NCBI RefSeq assembly: GCF_000374485.1
Contig: NZ_KB894494.1
Span: 248,001 to 312,000 of the forward strand
Reading direction: 5' to 3'
Length of the DNA: 64,000 nt
From: Algicola sagamiensis DSM 14643
GTDB lineage: Bacteria > Pseudomonadota > Gammaproteobacteria > Enterobacterales > Alteromonadaceae
The notes beneath the pieces are model-generated. The model was not told the DNA's origin. It did no database searches and worked only from the letters and a program-made list of their open reading frames with translations. The position numbers were made by a program, and so were the translations under genes. Within the stretch, counting starts at the first letter, position 1. Each line of letters opens with the position of its first letter. Positions 45,183 through 53,482 of the stretch are shown here, one piece after another.

Positions 45183-46490
45183 TTAGTTTTTACGCCGATT
45201 GGTTTTTCTGGTATGGTGCCCCGCCGCTGAAGGTGTTTGCGCTTCACTCTCGATAGGTGCAGTGCGCTCCAACTCCCCTTCGGCGGCGATATCATCCTCA
45301 TCCACCAAAGGGATGTTGTCGTCTGTCAACAGTGTGGACTCATCCTCCGGCACCGCCTTGGCTTCCAGTGCTGCAATGGTGGCTTGCATCTCGTTCATTC
45401 TGACCAAGAGTTCATCCACATTCGGCTGACTCGTATGGCTCTCCGTATCCATTGCTACGGTGCTTTCAGAGCTGCCAAGTTGCCCTTTAAATAGCATTTT
45501 CGGGCGGCGTGCGTAAAACAGTGGGTAGCTATACAGTTCCAAATCCACAAAGTGATGCCGCTTTTCATCCATCAACTGCATCGCATAGAATTTCTGGCCT
45601 TCCTCGCCAATATCACCAAAGGACTCACCGGGTGAGAGCACCATCTCAAACACATCCGATTGCGCGCCTGCTGGGAAGAAACACACCTCATTCGGTTGAA
45701 CCGCGACCGTTTTATTATCATCCGTGCCCACATAGTTCTCCCAAATCACCCCACCGAAGCGCAGCTCAAAGCCAATGCCCGGCTCACGCAGGGTTTGACC
45801 ATCCAGTTGCACCTTGTAGGTCTCGCGCACTTCTGGATTTTTAATGAGACTATCCCAAAACCCATCACCACACAGTGCTCGGATCTCATTAAAGCGACAG
45901 CCCTTTGCAGCCCGTTGCATGGGACGCAAAACCTCCTGGGCGATCAGTTCTTTTAAATTGCCATCCATGAGGTTGGTTAAATCAAAGAAGATCTCCGGGT
46001 TGGGGTCGATCCCAAATTCTTTGTAATAGTCATACACGAGTTGGCCTTTGGCATTAATCAACTTCCCTTGCAATGCTCCAAGACGCATATGCTCATGGGT
46101 GGTGCGCATATCGTCCATCAATTGATTAAAGCGACGGGCGAATTCCTTTTGTACGGACTCAATGGCTGCCGTGGTACCCAGCGCACGAATAAAAGCGAGC
46201 TCAGACGCCATCACTTTCGCAGCAACAGCCAATCGAACCGAACTTAAATTCCGGGTATTCCCATACGTCCGTTGTCTAACCTCTGGTGCTTCACCACGAA
46301 TAGACGTGTTGATCAGCGAAAGCTTTTCCGAATGGGCATCTATCATAATGCTTTCGGTGCGAATGGGATTGGGGCGAAACAGGTTCAAGCGCTCCAGCCT
46401 ATCTGGTACCGTTTCCACTTCGTTGATCGCCTCGGTCATGGTGGTGACCGCAAAGGCATCTGAATTTAAAACATCGACGAGTTCTGCCAT
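45183..46490 (-). CDS. E: Major capsid protein (lambda gpE-like) with C-terminal extension
   Basis: The ATG at 46490 is preceded by GAGGA, giving 435 aa. The first 340 or so residues match lambda gpE: LVDVLNSDAFAVTTMTEAIN, LNLFRPNPIRTESIMIDAHSE, RRFNQLMDDMRTTHEHMRLGALQ, YPLFYARRPKMLFKGQL. Lambda gpE ends about there (341 aa). This protein continues for about 90 residues with a predicted helix (NVDELLVRMNEMQATIAALEAK), an acidic patch and a basic end (HHTRKTNRRKN). The extension may act as a built-in scaffold or surface decoration. It follows the decoration gene by ten bases. Confidence 0.93.
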   Translation of the reverse strand: MAELVDVLNSDAFAVTTMTEAINEVETVPDRLERLNLFRPNPIRTESIMIDAHSEKLSLINTSIRGEAPEVRQRTYGNTRNLSSVRLAVAAKVMASELAFIRALGTTAAIESVQKEFARRFNQLMDDMRTTHEHMRLGALQGKLINAKGQLVYDYYKEFGIDPNPEIFFDLTNLMDGNLKELIAQEVLRPMQRAAKGCRFNEIRALCGDGFWDSLIKNPEVRETYKVQLDGQTLREPGIGFELRFGGVIWENYVGTDDNKTVAVQPNEVCFFPAGAQSDVFEMVLSPGESFGDIGEEGQKFYAMQLMDEKRHHFVDLELYSYPLFYARRPKMLFKGQLGSSESTVAMDTESHTSQPNVDELLVRMNEMQATIAALEAKAVPEDESTLLTDDNIPLVDEDDIAAEGELERTAPIESEAQTPSAAGHHTRKTNRRKN

Positions 46491-46500
46491 GGTGTTCCTC

Positions 46501-46863
46501 TTATACGCATTTGATGTTGAGTTGGCGAAGCGACACCATCGCCGATTGTTGTTGTTCAGCCGTGATGGTTTCAGGCCAAACCAAGCATTTGCCATGTACA
46601 GCGGTTAAACCTGAGGTCATCACAACATCCTTTGGCGCATCCGTCGCATTGGCGCGGGTGTAGAGAATACCTGCCGGGACTTCACTCCCATCCGAAGCCG
46701 TTGGATTAAATTGCGTGTACTGGCCGGTACTGGTGACTTTGCCAAGCACAGTGCCGGAGTCATAATCGCCACCCGTGAGCGTGACTTGGTCACGGCACAG
46801 CCAGGTGGAGAGTTCATGCACCACATAATGCCCATTACCCGGGCGTTGGTATTGTACGGTCAT
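46501..46863 (-). CDS. Head decoration protein (lambda gpD-like)
   Basis: From the ATG at 46863 the protein is 120 aa (lambda gpD is 110 aa). It has the HDPD pattern: LTGGDYDSGTVLGKVTSTGQYTQFNP, VPAGILYTRANAT and an ALTA-like CLVWPETITAEQQQ. Trimers bind capsid three-fold sites and stabilise the expanded shell. Its place between protease and capsid is the lambda order C-D-E. Confidence 0.93.
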   Translation of the reverse strand: MTVQYQRPGNGHYVVHELSTWLCRDQVTLTGGDYDSGTVLGKVTSTGQYTQFNPTASDGSEVPAGILYTRANATDAPKDVVMTSGLTAVHGKCLVWPETITAEQQQSAMVSLRQLNIKCV

Positions 46864-46921
46864 GGTTAACAAACCTTGTGTTAAAAGAAGAAGGAAAGAT
46901 AAGAAAGTTGGTGTTTAGGTT

Positions 46922-47947
46922 TTAGCGCTGCGTGCGGATAAACGCGTTGCTCCAGGTGGCTTTGGCCTTCTCGGAAGATGTTTGAGCTGGCTCCCCACCA
47001 TCAATATTGGCGCTGTGTTCGGCCTTTAAATTGGTGACTGCTGTGCGCAGCATTTCAGCGGGGTCGTTCATGTTGGCAATCAACGTCTGACTATCGCCTT
47101 TGAGATTGGCTGCGGCGCAGATATCTTGAATATCCGCCGCTTGTTTTAGTTCGTTTTTGACTTGCGCTAAGCTGGCATTGCGTTCGATAAAGCCTTTGGC
47201 AAGAAAGTCTAAACCCTTTTCCGCACATAAATTCAGAATATCGATGGGGCTGGCCGATGTATCTTGTGGGGGCTTATTCTGCGCAGGCTTTGTCTGATCC
47301 ATTTTGTCTGAACGGTTCTTCATCTGATCGAACTTGGCCTGCACCTTGCTCTTGATATCTTTCATATCAAAGCAGTTCACCACGGGCGTGCTCGTCTGTG
47401 TCGCCTGAGTCGCAAAGCCCATGGCCACCGCTTCTGTGGCATTCATATAGGTTTCTGCGTCCATTAAGTCTGAGATCTCATCCCGGCCCTTGCCCGTGAA
47501 CCCGGCATAGGTGGTAATAAGATTGTCCTTCACTTTATCCAATAAGTTCGCCACTTGCCGAAAGTCCTTGGCTTCTCCCATTGCCCAAGACAGTGGGTTG
47601 TGGATCATCATTTGGGTATTCTCGGGCATGATCACTTCATCCCCCGCCATCGCAATAATGGAGGCAATCGACGCCGCCATCCCATCCACATGTACCATCA
47701 CTTTGGCTTGATGACGCTTCAAGTAGTTGTAGATGGATATGCCGTCTTGCACATCGCCACCTGGGGAGTTGATAAATAAATTCAGCTGGTTGATGTCTCC
47801 TAGGGACTCAATCACATCGGTGAATTCACGGGCCGTTGTCCCGTCGCCTGTCCACCAATCTTTGCCGATCTGGTCGTAGATGGACACATCTGCCGTGCGT
47901 CCACCCTCACCATCAGCAAGGCTATTCACTTTAAACCAATTGGGCAT
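46922..47947 (-). CDS. ClpP-type prohead protease with scaffold-like C-terminus
   Basis: The 341-aa protein has a ClpP-fold protease domain (residues about 15-190): NLFINSPGGDVQDGISIYNYL, catalytic Ser93 in DGMAASIASI, His116 in MMIHNPLS. After about 200 the sequence becomes helical and charged (AKFDQMKNRSDKMD to LAQVKNELKQAADI), resembling a scaffold segment fused to the protease, as in lambda C/Nu3. It matures the prohead. It is coupled to the portal gene (two-base gap). Confidence 0.93.
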   Translation of the reverse strand: MPNWFKVNSLADGEGGRTADVSIYDQIGKDWWTGDGTTAREFTDVIESLGDINQLNLFINSPGGDVQDGISIYNYLKRHQAKVMVHVDGMAASIASIIAMAGDEVIMPENTQMMIHNPLSWAMGEAKDFRQVANLLDKVKDNLITTYAGFTGKGRDEISDLMDAETYMNATEAVAMGFATQATQTSTPVVNCFDMKDIKSKVQAKFDQMKNRSDKMDQTKPAQNKPPQDTSASPIDILNLCAEKGLDFLAKGFIERNASLAQVKNELKQAADIQDICAAANLKGDSQTLIANMNDPAEMLRTAVTNLKAEHSANIDGGEPAQTSSEKAKATWSNAFIRTQR

Positions 47948-47949
47948 GG

Positions 47950-49461
47950 TTATTCTTCCTGCGTTGAATGAGAAATATCGTAATCGTTGGATTGTAAAAG
48001 CTGTATCTTGGCGACCTGTTTGAGCGCTTCGTCAGTCAGGCCAATCTCCTTGGCGATCTCGCTCTTGCGCTTAATGCGTGCCATATTCTCCCGGACGAAC
48101 TTATCTGGATCGCCACCGGATTCACTGACCTCATGGTCAATCGAGGATAAATCCGCTTCAGCGGCATCTTTCTTGGCTTGAATATCCTGCGTCGGATTAA
48201 TATACGGCCACTTCTGCGGGCGCATATCCGCTTTGAGATAGCCTTGCAGATCGTGGGCGTAGTTCAAGGCAGTGAGACGCCCTGAATACACCGCGCTTTC
48301 AATAAACCAGCGCCAGCACCGTCGGGCGATTTGGAACACCAACACATGGTCTTGCACCATCGAGATTTGGCGGTAGTACTGCTGCATAATGACCCGCACC
48401 AATCGATCATTTACATCCTTCCAATCCCCGGTCAATATCTCATAGGGCATGCCAAAGGACTGCGCCAAGCTCAAACACTGCCACTTCATAAAGTCGTAGT
48501 AGCCTCGGCCATTGTCATCGGCATCAAACAAAGTCAGTTCATCACCCGGCTCCCCATGTAAAAGCATCCCACTTTGAATATGAATCGGCTCTTCATCCAC
48601 CGTATTACCCGTCAGTGGCTCTCTGGGCAGCCCCGCCACCTCGTCATACATAGGCGCAGCCCGCTTCATAAATCCGGTGAATGGGGCGCGTTTTTCTTTG
48701 CGGATCAACTCCGCATCATCGTAAGCATTAAACGTCATCGCCTTGATAAGCCCCGCCGTGCCATCCGGTGCCCCGCGGCGCTGTCCGGGCCGTGTGGGAC
48801 AATAATGATGAATAACATCCTCGGCTTTCACCCTTAAGTAATCGCCAAGGCGATAGTCGGTTTCACCATCGTGGGGATGCTCGCGGTAAAAGTAATACGC
48901 AAGGCGCCTGCCCTGTTGATCAAACTCAATCCCTTCGCGAATACGACGACCGTTTTTTAAATCCTCGCGAAAGTCCACCGGACAATAACAAGACTCCAAT
49001 ACCTGAAATTGCACAGGCACGGGTAAGTTAGAATCTCTGCGGCGGTTCTGGCGCAAGAGAAACACTTCACCCTGGGTGCGTCTGGCTCTCACCGCTTGCA
49101 CCAATTGCCCATGCCAATTCAGCACATTGGCTGGGTCAGTACAGGCGATTTGCGCTTGCCATAATCCAGTGGCCGTTTGGTTAAATGACTCATCGTCGGT
49201 TTTTGCACGAATGGTCACGCCTGAGCCGACTTCATTGACCACATTGCGCTCGATCCCCGCATAAATCATCGGTAAGTTGCGATGGCCTGCCAACATGCGG
49301 TCGCGAAGCGTGCCTGTCTCTGGCACTTGCGCACGGTTCGGCCCAGTGCGCGGCGCATGGAGCACCTTGGTCCTTTTTCCGCGGCTGGCCCCTTCATAGG
49401 CCAAATTCTTCACCGACTTAGCCCGATAACGAACCCCATTTTTATCTTGGACAATACTCAC
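47950..49461 (-). CDS. B: Portal protein (lambda gpB-like)
   Basis: The 503-aa protein matches Phage_portal_2 of lambda type: RNVVNEVGSGVTIRAKTDD, FLLRQNRRRDSNLPVPVQFQ, DVIHHYCPTRPGQRRGAPDG and SFGMPYEILTGDWKDVNDRLVR. It forms the DNA entry ring at one capsid vertex. It starts with GTG overlapping the gpW stop (GTGA). Confidence 0.95.
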   Translation of the reverse strand: MSIVQDKNGVRYRAKSVKNLAYEGASRGKRTKVLHAPRTGPNRAQVPETGTLRDRMLAGHRNLPMIYAGIERNVVNEVGSGVTIRAKTDDESFNQTATGLWQAQIACTDPANVLNWHGQLVQAVRARRTQGEVFLLRQNRRRDSNLPVPVQFQVLESCYCPVDFREDLKNGRRIREGIEFDQQGRRLAYYFYREHPHDGETDYRLGDYLRVKAEDVIHHYCPTRPGQRRGAPDGTAGLIKAMTFNAYDDAELIRKEKRAPFTGFMKRAAPMYDEVAGLPREPLTGNTVDEEPIHIQSGMLLHGEPGDELTLFDADDNGRGYYDFMKWQCLSLAQSFGMPYEILTGDWKDVNDRLVRVIMQQYYRQISMVQDHVLVFQIARRCWRWFIESAVYSGRLTALNYAHDLQGYLKADMRPQKWPYINPTQDIQAKKDAAEADLSSIDHEVSESGGDPDKFVRENMARIKRKSEIAKEIGLTDEALKQVAKIQLLQSNDYDISHSTQEE

Positions 49462-49646
49462 AGGCCACGGTCTACTTGGTAATGGACGTTTGAATACAGG
49501 GGTTTCTTGGTGCGCTTTTGCCGATTCAGATGTTGTTCCATCTTGAGTAATTCGTCCGTGCTGCGGAATTCGACTTTGCGATCGCCCTTCTGGAGCGTCT
49601 TCTCTGGAGAAGAGAGCGCTTCTTGTAATGGGGTCTGTTCACTCAT
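49458..49646 (-). CDS. W: Head-tail joining protein (lambda gpW-like)
   Basis: The real start is the ATG at 49646, overlapping the terminase stop, giving 62 aa (lambda gpW 68 aa). It has an N-terminal linker MSEQTPLQEALSSPE, then VEFRSTDELLKMEQHLNRQ. Lambda gpW plugs the portal before the tail attaches. The order TerL-W-B is as in lambda. A longer frame from 49739 lies inside terminase and is not used. Confidence 0.85.
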   Translation of the reverse strand: MSEQTPLQEALSSPEKTLQKGDRKVEFRSTDELLKMEQHLNRQKRTKKPLYSNVHYQVDRGL

Positions 49647-51694
49647 GAAAATACATACCTCCGTCGTTTGGGGACCATCGTCGCGCTGGTTTGTCCATCT
49701 CGCACCACTCTGGGATTGGTTTCCCAAGAAGCAGCCCAAGGCGGTGGATTGTCCCAGCGGATATTGTGGGCCTGAATTTTATAGATCATGCCCCAGCAGT
49801 AATAAAACTGATCCAGTGCTTCGTTGGGCGCTTTGGCTTTGACCTTATTCCAACGGCCTTTGACGTCGCGCTCTTCTGCGGTCAGCTCTTCAAAGAACGC
49901 CTCCGGCAGCCAGTTCGGGAAATGACAATACTTGGGACCGGGCTCGTCTCGCTCAAGCGAATTCGCCACCACATCTTTTAAGGCATTCGAGGCCAATAAG
50001 AACAAGGGCACATCCCCGCGAGCCTTCTGGGTGCGGTCTTTGCGTTTGGTGTTGTCGGGATAGGTCACCGCGACATAATCATTCTGGTTCGCCCGGCCTT
50101 TTATAAGCATCAACTTATGGGACAAGCCATGTTGTTTGAGCTTGCGGTAATAGTCATAGGCGTTCGCTGCGGTCTCGTTCTCCCCACCTGTGTCACAGGC
50201 CGTGAGTAAGACCTGCATTCGCGCATCCGTCTCCTCAATCCGATAACGTTTGAGTAAAACCCGCTCATGCAACAAGTCCCAATCCTCTAGATAAGAGCCG
50301 GGGTTTATCCGTTTAAACTTGCCTTGTTCACCAGGGCGTTTGGAGGCTTCAATCTCAAATCGATCGATGACGGTATGCTCAAGCTCTGGTCCCCAGCCCA
50401 TCACGAGAATAGAGAATCGCGCTCGACTTCCCCCTTGCACATCCACCGCAGCCGTGAGAAACCGCACCCACTGCGGCACCGTCTTCTGCGCTTGCTCACA
50501 GACACGCGCCTGTAATTCACCAGCAAGATCTTTGCGTTGTCGGTTGATGGATTGATACGGCCTGCCCTGGTCCACATTGATGGTAGTTTTGAACTTCTCT
50601 TCACTGCCTGTCGCCTCAAAGTCGGCTTTGGCGATGAGGTATTGATACACCAGCTGTTGCCAACTTTGAAAACTCGCCGCAGGACCTTCCATCCAAAAGG
50701 ACGCATAGTCTGTGTTGATCGACGCCCCGTGCAACGTGCCATCGGGGTCAATCGTGCAGCCTTGCGGTACCCAACGCGCCGCTTGGGTCATGGCGAACTT
50801 ATCACTGGGATAGATATCATCTCGCTCACAACACGGACACTGCATGGTAACGCTTTCACTGGCTGCCTTGGGATTCTCGATGGTGGTGTCCCACCTTAAA
50901 TATTCAAACCGCGCTGGAAAGTATTCCTTACAGTGTGGACAAGGCCAGTACAACACCCGTCGATCACCTAAGTTATACAGTCCCATCACACCCAAAGTCG
51001 GTGGCGCTTCATGGTAAAAACCATGATCGGGCTCCCAATCCGGATCGAGCACCTCATAACCTGGAGAAGACTCCGCAACGGTGATCCCCCGTGAACGAAA
51101 GGTTTGCGTCCGTTTGCAAGCCAGCGCAAAACCATCACCTTCCCCACCAACATTCAACATTTTGGCTTCTCGGTCATAATCGGTGATCAAGACCTGAGGC
51201 CAACTGGATGACGCAAAGATAGCTTTCGTGGGATACCCAAAGCGGATCCACGCGCCATTTTTCAAAATGATCCGTAAGGTATTGTTATCGTTTGCCCGTG
51301 TACTGAGCATCGGCGCCAGTGCAGGCGAATGGCGAAACATCGGTTCAATGTCTTTCCTAGACAGCTCCGCCGCCTTATCCTTGGTCGTGTGCACAATCAA
51401 GGTGTCTCTGGGATTACATTTGGCGGTGTAGCCCACCACCCCTTGGATCAGGGCATTGGATTTGCCCGAGCGGGCTGGCCCCACAAAAATCAATCCCCGG
51501 TGGCGACGGGAGGTCACTAAGTCCAGCGGCTCGACCATGTAAGGCGCCGTTTCTAATTGCCAGGGGATCCAGTTCTCAGCGGGGTCTTTGGTGTACACGG
51601 TGTCCATCACGCCTTGGGACACCGCCGTTTGGTCAGAAGGCTGTAAGATCTCAGCCAAATCTACGATGATGTCTTTGGCGTTGGCGGTTGGCAT
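49643..51694 (-). CDS. A: Terminase large subunit (GpA family)
   Basis: The packaging motor ATPase/nuclease, 683 aa (lambda gpA 641 aa). Walker A is at residues 72-79 in IFVGPARSGKSNALIQG, and the DEAD-like segment VLITDYDREAK follows. The nuclease half includes TAAVDVQGGSRARFSILVMGWG and ACDTGGENETAANAYDYYR. This GpA family is typically linked to cos-type packaging. The TerS frame overlaps its start by 34 bases. Confidence 0.96.
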   Translation of the reverse strand: MPTANAKDIIVDLAEILQPSDQTAVSQGVMDTVYTKDPAENWIPWQLETAPYMVEPLDLVTSRRHRGLIFVGPARSGKSNALIQGVVGYTAKCNPRDTLIVHTTKDKAAELSRKDIEPMFRHSPALAPMLSTRANDNNTLRIILKNGAWIRFGYPTKAIFASSSWPQVLITDYDREAKMLNVGGEGDGFALACKRTQTFRSRGITVAESSPGYEVLDPDWEPDHGFYHEAPPTLGVMGLYNLGDRRVLYWPCPHCKEYFPARFEYLRWDTTIENPKAASESVTMQCPCCERDDIYPSDKFAMTQAARWVPQGCTIDPDGTLHGASINTDYASFWMEGPAASFQSWQQLVYQYLIAKADFEATGSEEKFKTTINVDQGRPYQSINRQRKDLAGELQARVCEQAQKTVPQWVRFLTAAVDVQGGSRARFSILVMGWGPELEHTVIDRFEIEASKRPGEQGKFKRINPGSYLEDWDLLHERVLLKRYRIEETDARMQVLLTACDTGGENETAANAYDYYRKLKQHGLSHKLMLIKGRANQNDYVAVTYPDNTKRKDRTQKARGDVPLFLLASNALKDVVANSLERDEPGPKYCHFPNWLPEAFFEELTAEERDVKGRWNKVKAKAPNEALDQFYYCWGMIYKIQAHNIRWDNPPPWAASWETNPRVVRDGQTSATMVPKRRRYVFS

Positions 51695-52197
51695 AACCTC
51701 TCTTCTGTGTCTTCTTCTGTCGGTGCCACAAGCACCTTGTATAAGTCTTCGCGCACTTCATTGGTGATCTGGATCACCGTTTCTTGGCCTTCCACATTGA
51801 GATCGCAGCGCTCTTCCAAGATATCCGGCAAGCTCTCCAACGCCTGAATAAACAGTTTCAGTGCTCTGGAGAATTCCAATGCCATCTCATGGATGGGCAC
51901 GAGTTGGCGCTCGTCCTTCTCGAACTTCAGGCGCTCATTCTCCGATTGGAAAAACTCTTTGCGGTCTTTGGGGCTGAGCTCATTCGGGTTGTATTCCACC
52001 TGATGTTGCTGCCCGGCAAAGACGGCCTCCGCGGCCTGCGCCAAACTGTATAAAGGGATCCCTTTTTCGGTCTTGGCGGATTTGAGGCCCGCTTGTACCA
52101 ATCGCTTTCGGACGGTATCGCGGTTCAGCTCAAACGCCCGACCAATCTGGGTCAGGTTCCAAAGAAAGTTGTCATCTGTCTGTGTGTCTTGGGGCAT
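51661..52197 (-). CDS. Terminase small subunit (Nu1/DUF1441-like)
   Basis: From the ATG at 52197 the protein is 178 aa, close to lambda Nu1 (181 aa). It has an N-terminal winged-helix-like motif (NLTQIGRAFELNRDTVRKRLVQAGL), YSLAQAAEAVF, and a helical oligomerisation part (RKEFFQSENERLKFEKDERQLV). Small terminases bind the cos region beside their gene. The upstream ribosome site is weak, but the frame above this ATG lacks protein-like character. Confidence 0.85.
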   Translation of the reverse strand: MPQDTQTDDNFLWNLTQIGRAFELNRDTVRKRLVQAGLKSAKTEKGIPLYSLAQAAEAVFAGQQHQVEYNPNELSPKDRKEFFQSENERLKFEKDERQLVPIHEMALEFSRALKLFIQALESLPDILEERCDLNVEGQETVIQITNEVREDLYKVLVAPTEEDTEERLCQPPTPKTSS

Positions 52198-52518
52198 AAC
52201 AAGGTGCCTATACGAGCGACTCGGCACCTGAATATGCCCGAGCCGTTGAATAATCAGGGTTGAGGAGAAAAGGACTGTGAAATGAAGTTGAAAATTTTCG
52301 GCACCCCAAAGGGGGTCAAACCCTTTAGGCATGCACCCTCGCGGTATAGGGTGCTGCCGATGCGTTGAAATTCAAAAAATGTTTCTTTACCGCGCGTATC
52401 ATAACCCGCTCGGTGTTTCGAAAACTGCCAGGGTCCCCTTGAAGCCCTTGGACAACAAGGGTTGTAACGTACCCACACTATAATGATTGCTTGGTTCAAT
52501 TCGATAGAACCGCCTATT
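52198..52518. other. Probable cos/packaging region (321 bp, no gene)
   Basis: This gap lies between the lysis genes and the small terminase gene, exactly where lambda has cos. It holds several GC-rich hairpins: AAAGGG/CCCTTT (52308-52313 with 52321-52326), GCACCCT/AGGGTGC (52333-52339 with 52348-52354) and CCCTTG/CAAGGG (52445-52450 with 52456-52461). I cannot identify the nick sites. Confidence 0.5.
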
Positions 52519-52674
52519 TTAGTTGCCTAACGCCTTCTCCAACTCCCCAACCATCTGGTCATCCAACTGGTTCGTTGTTTTCTTCGCCAGATGCTTCAGG
52601 ATCAACAGGCTGACTCTGACTAAGAACTTCTCTGTGAATAGCTTGCTGATGATAATTTTTAGAATTGCGTTCAT
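52519..52674 (-). CDS. Small helical protein nested in the lysis cassette (51 aa)
   Basis: This short frame begins with an ATG at 52674 preceded by GGAGG at an ideal nine bases. It reads MNAILKIIISKLFTEKFLVR, then VSLLILKHLAKKTTNQLDDQ and ends ELEKALGN. It overlaps the last 116 bases of the neighbouring 89-aa gene in another frame. The strong ribosome site and the amphipathic, charged ending indicate a real protein. It has no cysteine, so it is not an Rz1-type spanin. Function unknown; lysis or inner-membrane role inferred from place. Confidence 0.75.
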   Translation of the reverse strand: MNAILKIIISKLFTEKFLVRVSLLILKHLAKKTTNQLDDQMVGELEKALGN

Positions 52675-52828
52675 CTTTTAATTCCTCCACCGAAATGGGT
52701 TGGTAGTTTTCAGGAATGAAAAAGCCATTTGGTGCAATGCTCGAAATGACATGACCCATACCATAAAAAAATGCATAAACTGCGATTGCAGAACTGACGT
52801 TCTCCCAAAATCGCCCCTCAACCTTCAT
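52559..52828 (-). CDS. Small membrane protein of the lysis cassette (89 aa)
   Basis: From the ATG at 52828 (GGGGGAG four bases upstream) the protein has one N-terminal transmembrane helix (about residues 10-30, NVSSAIAVYAFFYGMGHVIS) and a polar, acidic C-terminus (DPEASGEENNEPVG). It overlaps the holin end by 11 bases and the nested 51-aa gene. It resembles an i-spanin or antiholin only in size and topology; it lacks the long coiled coil of Rz. Role uncertain. Confidence 0.65.
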   Translation of the reverse strand: MKVEGRFWENVSSAIAVYAFFYGMGHVISSIAPNGFFIPENYQPISVEELKDERNSKNYHQQAIHREVLSQSQPVDPEASGEENNEPVG

Positions 52829-53021
52829 CACGCTCCCCCCGCTCTCGTTCCAACTTAAAGCGCTTATGTTGATAGAACCAATTCACCCCACAGGTGATAG
52901 CCCCAAACAAAATGCCAAACACGATGGCCCATTCGTTCAAGTTCAGACCACCAATGACAACAACTGCGGCGTTTGTGGTATATGCGACAGATGTTGTCGT
53001 TGTGTTCATTGGTTCTGCCAT
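52818..53021 (-). CDS. Holin (S21-like, two-helix)
   Basis: From the ATG at 53021 the product is 67 aa, close to phage 21 S21 (71 aa). The pattern matches: a first weakly hydrophobic helix (SVAYTTNAAVVVIGGLN), then LNEWAIVFGILFGAITCGVNW and a basic tail (YQHKRFKLERERGE). Another start, MNTTTTS at 53009, is possible, which recalls the dual-start holin/antiholin of S21. Holins time lysis by opening or depolarising the inner membrane. Confidence 0.8.
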   Translation of the reverse strand: MAEPMNTTTTSVAYTTNAAVVVIGGLNLNEWAIVFGILFGAITCGVNWFYQHKRFKLERERGERDEG

Positions 53022-53416
53022 TCTCCAGTTCTCATCTGTTCGGATAGTTCTGTTGCACGTATGCCTACCTGTTTTGCCCATCGACTGTCTAACATCTCCT
53101 TTGCTGCGGTATCGAAGTCGGATTGATCCAACGCTTCAAACATCTTTGCGAACCCCATGAGACGTGGAACACCCAGGTTATACGCCATGTTGATCAGCAC
53201 TGCGGCACGGGGGTTGCTCAAGCGGGTCACGTTGAAGTGCCGTTTCAATTCTTCTTCGACTTGCGACACGGCTTCAACTAACCACACCTCCGCCTCTTCT
53301 GGTGTGAATGGATTGGCTTCAAGATTCCGCCCGTACCCGATAGTTGGTTTGTCAGCCGTGCATGTGTACACGTCAGGGCGAAACCCTTCGTGTTTCTTGA
53401 GTTGTTCGATAAGCAT
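53006..53416 (-). CDS. Endolysin (T4-type lysozyme, glycoside hydrolase 24)
   Basis: This 136-aa muramidase cuts the glycan chain of murein. The catalytic Glu lies in LKKHEGFRPDVY, with Asp/Thr in TADKPTIGYGRNLE, and the C-terminal lobe has RAAVLINMAYNLGVPRLMGFAKM. There is no signal or SAR segment at the N-terminus, so it should stay in the cytoplasm until the holin opens the membrane. It is the first gene of the lysis cassette and overlaps the holin by 16 bases. Confidence 0.93.
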   Translation of the reverse strand: MLIEQLKKHEGFRPDVYTCTADKPTIGYGRNLEANPFTPEEAEVWLVEAVSQVEEELKRHFNVTRLSNPRAAVLINMAYNLGVPRLMGFAKMFEALDQSDFDTAAKEMLDSRWAKQVGIRATELSEQMRTGEWQNQ

Positions 53417-53433
53417 GTTTGATGTTCCAGAAA

Positions 53434-53458
53434 TGAAAAAACCACCCGGATTGGGTGG
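53434..53458 (-). terminator. Rho-independent terminator before the lysis genes
   Basis: Read leftward, CCACCC pairs with GGGTGG (5-base loop) and is followed at once by TTTTTTC. It lies 18 bases upstream of the endolysin start. It would stop leftward transcripts from the GGTACC array before the late genes unless antitermination occurs, as with lambda tR'. Confidence 0.85.
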
Positions 53459-53482
53459 CCTCGAAAGACACTTTTCGGTGAA

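Noticed and set aside
49647..49739. Longer N-terminus for the gpW-like protein
   Set aside because: The added residues lie within terminase in another frame, while the ATG at 49646 overlaps the terminase stop as ATGA and gives the family length.
52254..52499. 81-aa leftward reading frame upstream of the small terminase
   Set aside because: It covers the hairpin-rich gap, has no good ribosome site and no protein-like pattern; a cos region is more likely.
52519..52828. Rz/Rz1 spanin pair
   Set aside because: The nesting fits, but the inner protein has no Cys lipobox and the outer one no long periplasmic coiled coil.
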